The notes beneath the pieces are model-generated. The model was not told where the DNA came from, did no database searches, and was given only the letters and a program-made list of their open reading frames with translations. The translations under genes were made by a program, and so were the position numbers. Shown here one piece after another: positions 1 through 7,229 of a DNA stretch of 9,135 nucleotides (positions are counted from its first letter, which is position 1; each line of letters starts with the position of its first letter). The stretch comes from Oscillospiraceae bacterium (GTDB lineage Bacteria > Bacillota > Clostridia > Oscillospirales > Oscillospiraceae): contig WQRL01000047.1 in NCBI GenBank assembly GCA_009786775.1, forward strand, positions 12-9,146, given 5' to 3'.

Positions 1-47
1 TTTCTTGCATCTAGTATATCATACTTCGCCAGGTTTTTGTAGTGTTT

Positions 48-137
48 TCAATGCTTTTTTGACTTTTCAGTGTGCCCTAAATAGCTATCAATAATACTTT
101 TCATTATTGATAATACCTTTTCCGTAACGTCAACCAC
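48..137 (-). CDS. possible small ORF, 29 codons, unknown
   Basis: A GTG codon at 137-135 opens a 29-codon frame ending in TGA at 50-48. It is preceded by a perfect AGGAGG at 152-147 with 9 nt between, which is the main reason to consider it. The predicted peptide is hydrophilic and lysine-rich at its end (EKSKKH), with a mixed amphipathic middle (VLSIMKSIIDSYLG); no signal or membrane segment is obvious. It starts 52 nt after the stop of the 168-residue gene on the same strand and could be co-transcribed with it. The same frame is open further upstream, overlapping the end of that gene, but no start there has a ribosome site. I recognise no family, and a chance ORF in AT-rich DNA is a real alternative. 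Confidence 0.25.
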   Translation of the reverse strand: MVDVTEKVLSIMKSIIDSYLGHTEKSKKH

Positions 138-189
138 TATGTTTATCCTCCTCATTGTAAAGCATTGATTACTTGACCTTGCATTTAAT

Positions 190-696
190 CTATATCTCAA
201 TATGCGGCCATTGCTCAAAAATGGATTTTCCTTCGATGGTTCCATTTCTAAGCAACTCATCTGCGGTTTGGAAGTTTTGGGTTATAGATTTTCCCAGGGT
301 AAATATTTTGCTCGGCAATTTGAAATCTTGCGAGTGCGCCACTCTAGCAAGAGTATCACGTGCGAGATCAATCTGTAATTGATTGTTTTCAATCATGTAA
401 AGGTATCCGTTAATCTCAAAATAGGGTTGTTCCCCTTGTTTAACCTTCGTTACAAGCTCATCATAATCCTCGTATTTGCTGAGTTGTACGCTTATGTCAT
501 CCCATAGCTCACAAATGAGATTGCCCTCTATTCTTGCATAGTTAAATAAGTCGTCTTCGGTCGCGAACTCCTGGTATTCACATTTTGTTAAATAGTACCC
601 CTCGGGATTATTACTCACCCAGTATTCGTAATTGCCAACCTTAAAGTTCAATTCTTCATTTCGTTCGACTAGTTTAACAAACTCGTTATAGTCCAC
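190..696 (-). CDS. hypothetical 168-aa protein with internal duplication
   Basis: A 168-residue acidic protein starting at GTG (696-694), with AGGGGGG at 710-704 and a 7-nt spacer. No better ATG lies upstream in frame. It has no signal peptide, membrane helix or Cys cluster, so it is probably cytoplasmic. The protein looks like two diverged copies of one unit. Residues 3-68 and 78-168 both run Tyr-x-Glu-x-Val, then a Phe-x-x-x-x-x-Tyr-x-Tyr-like strand motif, then Phe-x-Thr-x-(D/E)-(D/E)-Leu, then Ile-Glu-Gly, then Glu-x-Trp-x-x-Ile (IEG at 56-58 and 154-156; ELW at 63-65 and EQW at 161-163). The second copy carries an insertion near residues 105-140. I do not recognise the family. Small acidic duplicated proteins beside gene debris are sometimes immunity proteins of contact-dependent toxins, but no toxin is visible here, so that is only an idea. 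The gene is AT-richer than the ilv genes, which hints at separate origin. Confidence 0.75.
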   Translation of the reverse strand: MDYNEFVKLVERNEELNFKVGNYEYWVSNNPEGYYLTKCEYQEFATEDDLFNYARIEGNLICELWDDISVQLSKYEDYDELVTKVKQGEQPYFEINGYLYMIENNQLQIDLARDTLARVAHSQDFKLPSKIFTLGKSITQNFQTADELLRNGTIEGKSIFEQWPHIEI

Positions 697-717
697 ACGA
701 AAGCCCCCCTATATATT

Positions 718-745
718 TTTTTAGAACATCACTATCGGCTTTCAA
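718..745 (-). promoter_or_regulatory. weak candidate promoter for the 168-aa gene
   Basis: On the minus strand TTGAAA (745-740) is followed after 16 nt by TAAAAA (723-718). The -35 matches sigma-A/sigma-70 consensus at five of six positions and the -10 at four. Initiation about 7 nt downstream would put the AGGGGGG ribosome site almost at the 5' end of the mRNA, which is short but possible. The AT-rich context makes chance matches common. Confidence 0.25.
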
Positions 746-746
746 T

Positions 747-986
747 TTACCTTGAAAATATCGGAGTGCCAGGTTCAGGCATTATTTCAATCATTGTTTT
801 ATAAAAGCCCTGCGGGAAGTTGTAATCCAAATTCCGAAAGGTGCTCTAGGCACCAAATAGAGGGTCTGGCATTTGTTGCACTTCTCTAATTTTAGCCCAG
901 ATGGCCACTAATGCCTCTTTTCTAAACACTGCAACAACCCCGTTTACATCAACATTTCGCTGTATTCGCAGACATTTTATAGGGTG
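747..986 (-). pseudogene. probable gene remnant with in-frame stop
   Basis: One minus-strand frame reads through 986-747 with a single TAG at 848-846. The first part (46 codons) ends VQQMPDPLFGA. The same frame continues after the stop with STFRNLDYNFPQGFYKTMIE and ends in PGTPIFSR before TAA at 749-747. Both halves have ordinary amino-acid composition and codon choice, and the frame is shared, which suggests one former coding sequence broken by a point mutation. No credible start codon precedes the first half; an in-frame TAA lies at 989-987, so the 5' part is missing or frameshifted. The TAG sits in the loop of a small perfect inverted repeat (GGTGC/GCACC, 840-854). I recognise no family. 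The alternative is a chance open frame in non-coding DNA; it is too short to exclude that by eye. Confidence 0.35.
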
Positions 987-1076
987 TTATTTTAGAAAGT
1001 CAACACCCGATGTCTATAGTTCACAAAAACTTTATATCGCTAATCCTGACTTTGAGAAAAAGCAACCACCGCAGTA

Positions 1077-1265
1077 GTAAAAAATGGGTGTGCAGGGTGG
1101 CTGCGGGCGACTTAGCGCAGCGCACTAGCGGCAGCAGGCGAAGTTGCGGGAAAAGGCGAGCGACTGTTTGAGCGTAAGCGAGTTTAGCGAGCCCCCGCAA
1201 AGAGCCGTGCTGCCGCTCATGCGCGAAGGTGGAGCCCGCAGCCACCCTGCACACCCATTTTTTAC
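1077..1265. repeat. 189-bp nested palindromic element (MITE-like)
   Basis: The ends 1077-1108 and 1234-1265 are perfect 32-bp inverted repeats starting GTAAAAAATGGGTGTGC. Inside, 1120-1136 pairs with 1208-1224 (17 nt, two mismatches), and 1144-1150 (TTGCGGG) pairs with 1194-1200. The whole element can fold as one long interrupted stem closed by a loop of about 43 nt. The loop is rich in GAGCG/AGCGAG repeats. The element is much more GC-rich than its flanks. TA dinucleotides at 1078-1079 and 1263-1264 are compatible with a TA target-site duplication as in IS630/Tc1-mariner-type elements, but they fall inside the palindrome and so are not proof. No transposase or convincing ORF is encoded. It lies just beyond the operon terminator. 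Alternatives are an intergenic REP-like repeat family or a structured RNA. Confidence 0.8.
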
Positions 1266-1283
1266 GGTGATGAACCGCAAACC

Positions 1284-1309
1284 AAAAAGACAAGGGAGCC
1301 GAAGCTCCC
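1284..1309 (-). terminator. intrinsic terminator of the ilv operon
   Basis: Six nt past the ilvA stop the transcript has GGGAGC, a UUCG tetraloop and GCUCCC (stem 1309-1294), followed by UUGUCUUUUU (1293-1284). The stable tetraloop and U-rich tail make a standard Rho-independent terminator. Read on the plus strand the stem is followed by CCATTTTT, so it may also stop transcription arriving from the left. Confidence 0.85.
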
Positions 1310-1315
1310 CCATTT

Positions 1316-2506
1316 TTACAGCGTCCTATACCCCTTTTTCTGCATCGTCTCTTTTATGCTTTGACAATGCTCCTTGTTTCTCGTTTCCATAGAGATATGG
1401 AGCAAACAGCCGTTGATGTCGGTGTCCTCACCGCTGGGGTTGTGAATTACTTTTATTACATTTGCACCCAAAGAAGCGATAATCCCTGAAACCTCCTGCA
1501 ACTGCCCGGGCTTATCAACCAGCTCCACAGTGAGCTCAGAGAGCCTGCCTGTTGTGAGCAAACCCCTGTTAATTATCCTTGAAAGAATATTCACGTCCAC
1601 ATTTCCGCCAGAAACTACGGCGCAAACTTTTTTACCCAAAATTGGCAGCTTGTCAAACTGAATCGCCGCGACGGACACAGCCCCAGCCCCTTCCAAAACC
1701 AGCTTCGTCTGCTCCATCAAAGTGAGAATGGCCGTGGCTATCTCATCGTCTGACACCGTAACTATCTGATCTACATAATCCCTGCACATACCATAAGTTA
1801 TATCCCCCGGAGCCTTCACAGCAATCCCATCGGCGAAAGTATGCACAGACGGCAGGCTCGCAGGCGCACCGCCCTCCATAGAAGCAAACATGCTCGCAGC
1901 ACCCGCCGCCTGCACACCGTAGATTTTGACAGAAGGCCTGAGCATCTTGGCCGCAAAAGCAATGCCGGAAATAAGCCCACCACCGCCGACAGGAACCACA
2001 ATGGCCTCGACATCCGGCAGACTCTCAAAAAGTTCAAGCGCAAGAGTCCCCTGCCCCGCTATGACATCCTCATCGTTAAAAGGATGTATAAAGACCTGAC
2101 CGCTCTCCCGCTGATGCTCCAGAGCCGCCTGGTAGGCATCATCATATATGCCATCAATTATCCGCACCTCAGCCCCAAGCCGCTTTGTCGCCTCGATTTT
2201 GGCGAGAGGAGACACGCTGGGGATGAAAATTGTGGCACTTATGCCCATCTCCTTCGCCGCAAGAGCCACGCCCTGGGCGTGATTCCCCGCGCTGCACGCG
2301 ATTACACCCTTGCCCTTTTCTTCCTTGGTGAGCATTGAAATCTTGAAATAGGCCCCCCGCAGCTTAAAAGAACCTGTAAGCTGAAGATTCTCAGCCTTTA
2401 GATATAACTCGCAAGCCGGCGAGATATCCGGGGCGGGTATTATTTCAGTCCTGCGCACAGCAGGCTTGAGCAGATGCGCCGCCTGATAGATCCTGTCTAG
2501 TGTCAT
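1316..2506 (-). CDS. ilvA: threonine ammonia-lyase (dehydratase), single-ACT medium form
   Basis: PLP enzyme deaminating L-threonine to 2-oxobutanoate and ammonia, the committed step of isoleucine synthesis; cytoplasmic. The 396-residue protein has the fold-type II features in order: the Schiff-base lysine K48 in GSFKLRGA, the SAGNHAQG substrate loop at 72-79, and the phosphate-binding GGGG at 174-177. A single C-terminal ACT domain occupies about 323-396 (ELTVELVDKPGQLQEVSGII). The length and single ACT match the 'medium form' (about 400 aa), between ACT-less catabolic TdcB (about 330 aa) and long biosynthetic IlvA (about 510 aa, two ACT-like modules). Start is ATG 2506; the ribosome site is weak (AAAGGG about 11 nt upstream). 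It is the last gene of the operon, 90 nt after ilvD. Placement with AHAS, KARI and DHAD supports a biosynthetic role; a catabolic role is less likely. Which amino acid the ACT domain senses cannot be read from sequence. Confidence 0.93.
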   Translation of the reverse strand: MTLDRIYQAAHLLKPAVRRTEIIPAPDISPACELYLKAENLQLTGSFKLRGAYFKISMLTKEEKGKGVIACSAGNHAQGVALAAKEMGISATIFIPSVSPLAKIEATKRLGAEVRIIDGIYDDAYQAALEHQRESGQVFIHPFNDEDVIAGQGTLALELFESLPDVEAIVVPVGGGGLISGIAFAAKMLRPSVKIYGVQAAGAASMFASMEGGAPASLPSVHTFADGIAVKAPGDITYGMCRDYVDQIVTVSDDEIATAILTLMEQTKLVLEGAGAVSVAAIQFDKLPILGKKVCAVVSGGNVDVNILSRIINRGLLTTGRLSELTVELVDKPGQLQEVSGIIASLGANVIKVIHNPSGEDTDINGCLLHISMETRNKEHCQSIKETMQKKGYRTL

Positions 2507-2596
2507 TTTATGTACAACCCTTTCGATTTTGAGCTGCGAGAACTATCCCCGCCCATTTAACAACCATTGCCCGTTAGACCAGTTAGGCTAGGCTAA

Positions 2597-4225
2597 CTAC
2601 ACTACTATGGCTCCCGTGTCGGCAGACTGCACCGCTGCTGCATACCTCTTGAGATAGCCGCTCAGGGGCAAGGCAGGCCTTACCTGCATAGTTTCTTTGC
2701 GCTTTGCAAGTTCCTCTTCTGAAATAAGAAGTTCCAGCGAGTAGCTTGGTATGTCGATGGCGATTTCGTCACCCTCTTTGACATAGGCTATCGTGCCTCC
2801 GGCGGCAGCTTCAGGCGAAATATGCCCTATGGCGGCGCCGCGGGTTGCGCCTGAGAAGCGCCCGTCTGTTATGAGGGCCACATCCCCATCAAGCCCCATC
2901 CCCGCTATGGCAGAGGTACCAGAGAGCATTTCGCGCATCCCAGGGCCGCCTGCGGGGCCCTCGTAGCGGATTACAACCACATCGCCCTTTTGTATGCGGC
3001 CTTCGAAAATCGCGGCCACTGCGCCTTCTTCGCCGTCAAACACGCGGGCCTTGCCTGTGTATTTCATCATACCGTCCCTTACGGCGCTGCGCTTGACAAC
3101 TGAACCGTTGGGCGCGAGGTTTCCAAAAAGCACCGCTAGGCCGCCCTTAGGCGAAAATTGCCTTATTACTGTGTCATCGTGAACCTTGGCATCCTTTGTG
3201 TTCTCTCCCACTGTCTTGCCTGTTACCGTCATTACACTCTTATCCAGCAAATCCCCCAACTGATTCATTACAGCCTGGACACCGCCAGCCCTGTAGAGGT
3301 CTTGGACATGGTGGCCGCCTGCGGGGGCTAGGCTGCACATTGTGGGGGTTTTTTCACTGATTTCATTGATTTGCTTTAGGTCGATTTTTATTCCGCGCTC
3401 GTTGGCAATTGAGAGAAGGTGGAGCACTGAATTGGTGGAACAGCCGAGAGCCACGTCCACCGTGAGGGCGTTGCGGAATGCTGCCTCCGTCATAATGTCC
3501 GAGGGCTTTATGTCGTTTTTGAGCAGCTCCATGACCTGTACGCCCGCCTGCTTCGCAAGGCGCAGCCTGTGTGCGTAAACCGCAGGGACTGTGCCGTTAC
3601 CTGGAAGGGCGATGCCTATAGCTTCACTGAGGCAGTTCATGGAGTTGGCTGTGAACATTCCCGAGCACGAACCGCAGCCGGGGCAGGCATTATCTTCTTT
3701 GTAGGCCAGCTCTTCAAGACTCATTTTGCCCGCCTTGACGCTGCCCACCGCTTCAAACATCGTGGTCAAGTCCGTGCCGTCAATTGAGAGCATCGGGCCT
3801 CCCGACATAAACAGGCATGGCAAGTCCAGCCTGGCGGCTGCCATGAGCATACCCGGAACTATCTTGTCGCAGTTAGGGATAAACACCAGCGCATCGAAGC
3901 AGTGAGCCCTGACCATGCACTCGACGGAGTCGGTCACTATTTCTCTTGAGCAAAGGGAATACTTCATGCCTATGTGCCCCATGGCTATGCCATCGCAGAC
4001 GCCGATTGTGTTAAACTCCATCGGCGTGCCGCCTGCCGACAGCACGCCGTCTTTTACAGCCCTGGCTACGGATTGCAGGTGCATATGCCCTGGGGCTACT
4101 TCATTAAAAGAATTGACAATGCCAATAAGCGGGCGGTTAATCTGGTTGTCGTCATAGCCCATCGCCTTGAGCAGTGACCTTTTAGGGGCATTTTCCATGC
4201 CCGCCTTCATCTCATTACTTCTCAT
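2597..4225 (-). CDS. ilvD: dihydroxy-acid dehydratase
   Basis: Dehydrates 2,3-dihydroxyisovalerate and 2,3-dihydroxy-3-methylvalerate to the keto acids of valine and isoleucine; cytoplasmic, Fe-S and Mg dependent. The 542-residue protein has normal family length and the diagnostic motifs: [12 protein letters not shown] (Cys 119), [18 protein letters not shown] (cluster Cys 187) and TDGRFSG near 454-460. The position that holds a third Cys in [2Fe-2S] plant-type enzymes (NPCNMHL) reads VAPGHMHL here, as in the E. coli enzyme, so an oxygen-labile [4Fe-4S] cluster is likely. That inference fits an anaerobe. Start ATG 4225 gives the family-typical MRS N-terminus and lies 4 nt after GGGGAG. The first 11 nt overlap the end of ilvC in another frame, suggesting translational coupling. 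A small inverted repeat (AGTTAG/CTAACT, 2581-2598) spans the stop codon. Confidence 0.97.
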   Translation of the reverse strand: MRSNEMKAGMENAPKRSLLKAMGYDDNQINRPLIGIVNSFNEVAPGHMHLQSVARAVKDGVLSAGGTPMEFNTIGVCDGIAMGHIGMKYSLCSREIVTDSVECMVRAHCFDALVFIPNCDKIVPGMLMAAARLDLPCLFMSGGPMLSIDGTDLTTMFEAVGSVKAGKMSLEELAYKEDNACPGCGSCSGMFTANSMNCLSEAIGIALPGNGTVPAVYAHRLRLAKQAGVQVMELLKNDIKPSDIMTEAAFRNALTVDVALGCSTNSVLHLLSIANERGIKIDLKQINEISEKTPTMCSLAPAGGHHVQDLYRAGGVQAVMNQLGDLLDKSVMTVTGKTVGENTKDAKVHDDTVIRQFSPKGGLAVLFGNLAPNGSVVKRSAVRDGMMKYTGKARVFDGEEGAVAAIFEGRIQKGDVVVIRYEGPAGGPGMREMLSGTSAIAGMGLDGDVALITDGRFSGATRGAAIGHISPEAAAGGTIAYVKEGDEIAIDIPSYSLELLISEEELAKRKETMQVRPALPLSGYLKRYAAAVQSADTGAIVV

Positions 4226-5216
4226 TTTGCTCTCCCCAGCTCATTTTTTCCCTCAGCTCCGCGCCTACTTTTTCAACAAGCAGCTCCTGTTCTACCCCGC
4301 GCCTCTTTTCAAACGTGGGCATTCCAGCCTCGTGTTCAGCTATCCAGTTTCTTGCAAATGTACCGTCCTGAATCTCGGCTAGAACCCTCTTCATCTCATC
4401 TTTTACCGGCTGAGTAATTATCCGGTCCCCCACCTCGTAGTCGCCGTATTCCGCTGTATTGCTGATGGAATAGCGCATGTAGGAAAGCCCTCCTTGCGCC
4501 ACCAGGTCTATTATGAGCTTCATCTCATGGACACATTCAAAGTAGGCGCTCTCTGGCTGGTAGCCCGCTTCAACAAGCGTTTCAAAGCCGGCTTTCATCA
4601 GTGCCACTACCCCACCGCACAGGACGCTCTGCTCGCCGAAGAGGTCTGTTTCTGTTTCTTCCTTGAATGTGGTTTCCAAAATCCCTGCTCTGCCGCCGCC
4701 CACGCCGCAGGCATAGGCCAGGGCAAGTTCCTTGGCATCCCCTGTGGCATCATTTTCTACTGCGATAAGGCATGGCACTCCCTTGCCTTCCACATACTGG
4801 CTCCTGACTGTGTGGCCGGGGCCTTTGGGCGCTATCATAATAACATTTACATCTTTAGGGGGAGCAATTTGGCCGTAGTGTATGTTAAAACCGTGTGACA
4901 TGGCTAAAGTCATGCCGGCTCTGAGATTTGGCGCTACTCCTGCATCGTAAATCCTTTTCATCTTCTCATCATTTACCAGCATCATCACCAGGTCTGCCTT
5001 CTTCACCGCCTCGTCCGTGTTTAGCACTGTGAAGCCCGCCTCCTTGGCCGAAACGGCGCTTGCGGAGCCTTCGTATAGGCCGATAATTACATTGATGCCG
5101 CTCTCCCTGAGATTTTGCGCCTGAGCGTGACCCTGCGAGCCGTAGCCGATAATTGCCACGATTTTGCCCTTTAGTACGTCCATGTTGCAGTCTGCGTTAT
5201 AATACATTTTGGCCAT
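4215..5216 (-). CDS. ilvC: ketol-acid reductoisomerase, class I
   Basis: Converts acetolactate and acetohydroxybutyrate to dihydroxy acids by Mg-dependent alkyl migration plus NAD(P)H reduction; cytoplasmic. At 333 residues it is the short class I form. The Rossmann domain carries [11 protein letters not shown] (24-34). Expected catalytic residues are visible: H108 in SHGF, K131 in KGPGH, D191 and E195 in TDLFGEQ, E227 and E231 in ECVHE, and S252. The cofactor loop reads GLYEGSAS (47-54); many NADPH-type enzymes have a basic residue where Tyr or Glu sits here, so cofactor preference may be relaxed or NADH-leaning (inference only). Start ATG 5216 has AAAGGAA about 6 nt upstream and lies 21 nt after ilvN. 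The 3' end overlaps ilvD by 11 nt. Confidence 0.97.
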   Translation of the reverse strand: MAKMYYNADCNMDVLKGKIVAIIGYGSQGHAQAQNLRESGINVIIGLYEGSASAVSAKEAGFTVLNTDEAVKKADLVMMLVNDEKMKRIYDAGVAPNLRAGMTLAMSHGFNIHYGQIAPPKDVNVIMIAPKGPGHTVRSQYVEGKGVPCLIAVENDATGDAKELALAYACGVGGGRAGILETTFKEETETDLFGEQSVLCGGVVALMKAGFETLVEAGYQPESAYFECVHEMKLIIDLVAQGGLSYMRYSISNTAEYGDYEVGDRIITQPVKDEMKRVLAEIQDGTFARNWIAEHEAGMPTFEKRRGVEQELLVEKVGAELREKMSWGEQNEK

Positions 5217-5237
5217 GATTATTTCCTTTCTGTCTTT

Positions 5238-5492
5238 CTAAATCTTTATTTTAACTTCTGTCATTAAAATTACTTGCCTTACATCATAGAGTTTACTAAT
5301 TTGTTTCACCATTTGAATCCGTATGTAGTCGTCGCCTGTGGATGTTATGAGCATTCTGGATAATGATGCATCCTCGGTGGCGTGGACGTACAGGCTGTCT
5401 ATGTTGTATCCCCTCTTTGCGTAGAGGGCGGTTATCCGGTTGAGTACGCCATACTTGTTTTCTACCAAAAGTTCTACAGTAAATTTTTCCAT
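5238..5492 (-). CDS. ilvN: acetolactate synthase small (regulatory) subunit, short form
   Basis: Regulatory partner of IlvB; in this family it binds valine or another branched-chain end product through ACT domains and stimulates the catalytic subunit. At 84 residues it is essentially one ACT domain: TVELLVENKYGVLNRITALY at 5-24, then the RGYNIDSL turn typical of IlvN/IlvH, and two further strands. It lacks the C-terminal domain of the IlvH form (about 160-175 aa) and is slightly shorter than E. coli IlvN (96 aa). Start ATG 5492 is 4 nt after the ilvB stop, with GGGGG inside the last ilvB codons as ribosome site, so the two subunits are very likely translationally coupled. Confidence 0.95.
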   Translation of the reverse strand: MEKFTVELLVENKYGVLNRITALYAKRGYNIDSLYVHATEDASLSRMLITSTGDDYIRIQMVKQISKLYDVRQVILMTEVKIKI

Positions 5493-5496
5493 TTGA

Positions 5497-7161
5497 TTAA
5501 CCCCCTACAACCATGTCCTTGATCGAGCCCCCGGGCGGAATCATCGGCAGTACCAGCTCATCTCCGCCAATTGGGCAGTCGATAACTGTTGGAATTCCGT
5601 CAGATAGGTTCTCAAGAACCTCTTTAAGGCTCTTAAGATTCTCTATTCTATGCCCCCGAGCTCCAAACGCTTGCGCCAAAGCGGCAAAATCGGTTTTTCT
5701 GTTCATTATGCTCTGGGAGTAGCGCTGCTCATAAAACATAGATTGCCACTGATATGGCAGACCCAAGGTCTGATTATTTAGTATGATTATGACTATGGGC
5801 AGCTTATTTGTAACTGCGGTGGCCAGTTCGTTGAGGTTCATGCCGAAACTGCCGTCGCCTGTTATGAGCACCGTCCGCCCCTTGTTTCTTGCAAAGCAGC
5901 CGCCGATGGCCGCTCCGAGCCCATATCCCATGGCGCCCAGCCCCCCTGAGGTCAGCAAAGTGCGCGGCTTGCGGAGCTTGTAATACTGCGCCGTCCACAT
6001 CTGATGCTGGCCCACATCTGTAGCCACTACGGTATCTTCGTCAAAATTATTACAGACGGCTTCAATTATGTTCTTGGGAGAAAACGCTTCCGGAACCGCG
6101 TATCCCTGCTCTTGCTTTTTTTGCTCCTTGACAAGCTCAGTTATGCGGGTTGTCCATTTTTCATGGCTCTTTGCCTGTACTTTCGGAATAAGCTGGGTCA
6201 GGACATCCTTTACATCTCCGCAAATCTCTATGTTTGACGAAACATTTTTGCTTATTTCGGCATTGTCTATGTCTATGTGAATTATTGTTTTGCTCTTCTC
6301 ATACTCGCCCACGTCGCCAGTTGCCCTGTCTGAAAAGCGCGTGCCGGCAGCGATAAGCAAATCACACTCTGCTGCGGCCATGTTCGATGCGTACCCGCCA
6401 TGCATGCCTTTGAGGCCTAAGTTGAGGGGGTAATCACTGCTAAGGGCGCCCAAGCCCATAAGGCTAAGGCCGACGGGTGCTGCAAGTTTCTCCGAAAGTT
6501 CCAGGAGTTTGTCCTGTGCTCCGCTTGCGATAACACCGCCTCCGGCATAAATAAGCGGGCGCTCGCTCCGGGCTATAATATCTGCAATTTCCGCTATGTC
6601 GAAAACACAGGGGGTGTTTGTAGCCGGGATTGGGCTCTTGCCTGCATATTCGCATTTTTCCGATTGAATATTTTTCGGAATGTCTACTAGCACCGGCCCG
6701 CAGCGTCCACTGCTTGCTATGTAAAATGCTTCACGCAATGTTTCTTCAAGCTCTTCAATATCTCTTACTACATAGTTATGCTTGACTATGGAATTTGTTA
6801 TGCCGGCTATGTTAACCTCTTGAAAGCTGTCGCGGCCAAGCATTGGCACGGCAACATTGCCGGTTATAGCCACCATCGGCACACTGTCGAGATACGCATT
6901 TGCTATACCTGTAACCAGGTTTGTCGCGCCCGGCCCGCTTGTGGCAATCACTACACCTGTTTTCCCTGTGACTCTGGCATATCCGTCAGCCGCATGAGCC
7001 GCCCCCTGTTCGTGGGCTGTAAGCACATGGTGTATCCTGTCTGAGGCTTTATACAGCTCATCATACAGGGTAAGCACGGCTCCGCCGGGATATCCGAAAA
7101 CAGTCGTTACACCATGTGCTTCAAGCTGCCTGATTACTATTTCCGCTCCGCTTAATTTCAT
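5497..7161 (-). CDS. ilvB: acetolactate synthase (AHAS) large catalytic subunit
   Basis: ThDP/FAD enzyme condensing pyruvate with pyruvate or 2-oxobutanoate, the first common step to Val/Leu and Ile. The 554-residue chain has the expected three domains: the N-terminal PYR domain with FGYPGGAV and the catalytic glutamate E51 (AHEQGAAHAADGYA), the FAD-binding middle domain, and the C-terminal PP domain with the ThDP motif GDGSFGMN through LNN (435-463). The active-site lid reads LGLPYQWQSMFYEQRYSQS. The tryptophan known as a herbicide-contact residue is kept (W472), but the usual LGMVRQWQ is changed at Met, Val and Arg, a mild departure. It is a biosynthetic AHAS rather than catabolic AlsS, judged by the adjacent ilvN and the FAD-type lid. 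Start ATG 7161 has GGAG 8 nt upstream. The 5' mRNA carries the leader-peptide attenuator ending 33 nt before the start. Confidence 0.97.
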   Translation of the reverse strand: MKLSGAEIVIRQLEAHGVTTVFGYPGGAVLTLYDELYKASDRIHHVLTAHEQGAAHAADGYARVTGKTGVVIATSGPGATNLVTGIANAYLDSVPMVAITGNVAVPMLGRDSFQEVNIAGITNSIVKHNYVVRDIEELEETLREAFYIASSGRCGPVLVDIPKNIQSEKCEYAGKSPIPATNTPCVFDIAEIADIIARSERPLIYAGGGVIASGAQDKLLELSEKLAAPVGLSLMGLGALSSDYPLNLGLKGMHGGYASNMAAAECDLLIAAGTRFSDRATGDVGEYEKSKTIIHIDIDNAEISKNVSSNIEICGDVKDVLTQLIPKVQAKSHEKWTTRITELVKEQKKQEQGYAVPEAFSPKNIIEAVCNNFDEDTVVATDVGQHQMWTAQYYKLRKPRTLLTSGGLGAMGYGLGAAIGGCFARNKGRTVLITGDGSFGMNLNELATAVTNKLPIVIIILNNQTLGLPYQWQSMFYEQRYSQSIMNRKTDFAALAQAFGARGHRIENLKSLKEVLENLSDGIPTVIDCPIGGDELVLPMIPPGGSIKDMVVGG

Positions 7162-7193
7162 CTGTTTTACTCCAATCTTTTCATCGGTATGCT

Positions 7194-7229
7194 AAAAATC
7201 CCCTTGCAGCGTCTACTGCAAGGGGATTT
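7194..7229 (-). terminator. attenuator: intrinsic terminator ahead of ilvB
   Basis: The transcript has a perfect 14-bp stem, AAATCCCCTTGCAG (7229-7216) with CTGCAAGGGGATTT (7209-7196), a 6-nt loop TAGACG, and a run of five U that begins within the stem end (to 7194). It lies between the leader ORF and ilvB, so it must stop transcription before the structural genes unless prevented. Ten nt of its 5' arm (7229-7220) are also the 3' arm of the competing hairpin, which is what makes it a conditional terminator. Confidence 0.88.

Noticed and set aside
901..1077. Plus-strand ATG frame of about 58 codons opposite the gene remnant
   Set aside because: No Shine-Dalgarno precedes the ATG, and the frame runs into the edge of the inverted repeat.
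1077..1265. CRISPR array or origin of replication
   Set aside because: There is only one pair of inverted, not direct, repeats; no spacers and no DnaA-box clusters are seen.
1021..1392. Overlapping ORFs of 62-90 codons on both strands across the palindrome
   Set aside because: They arise from the GC-rich inverted repeat and the end of ilvA, have no ribosome sites, and give Arg/Ala/Pro-rich translations typical of shadow frames.
2507..2596. Internal promoter or attenuator for ilvA
   Set aside because: The 90-nt gap shows only a 6-bp inverted repeat at the ilvD stop, without a U-tract or convincing promoter boxes.
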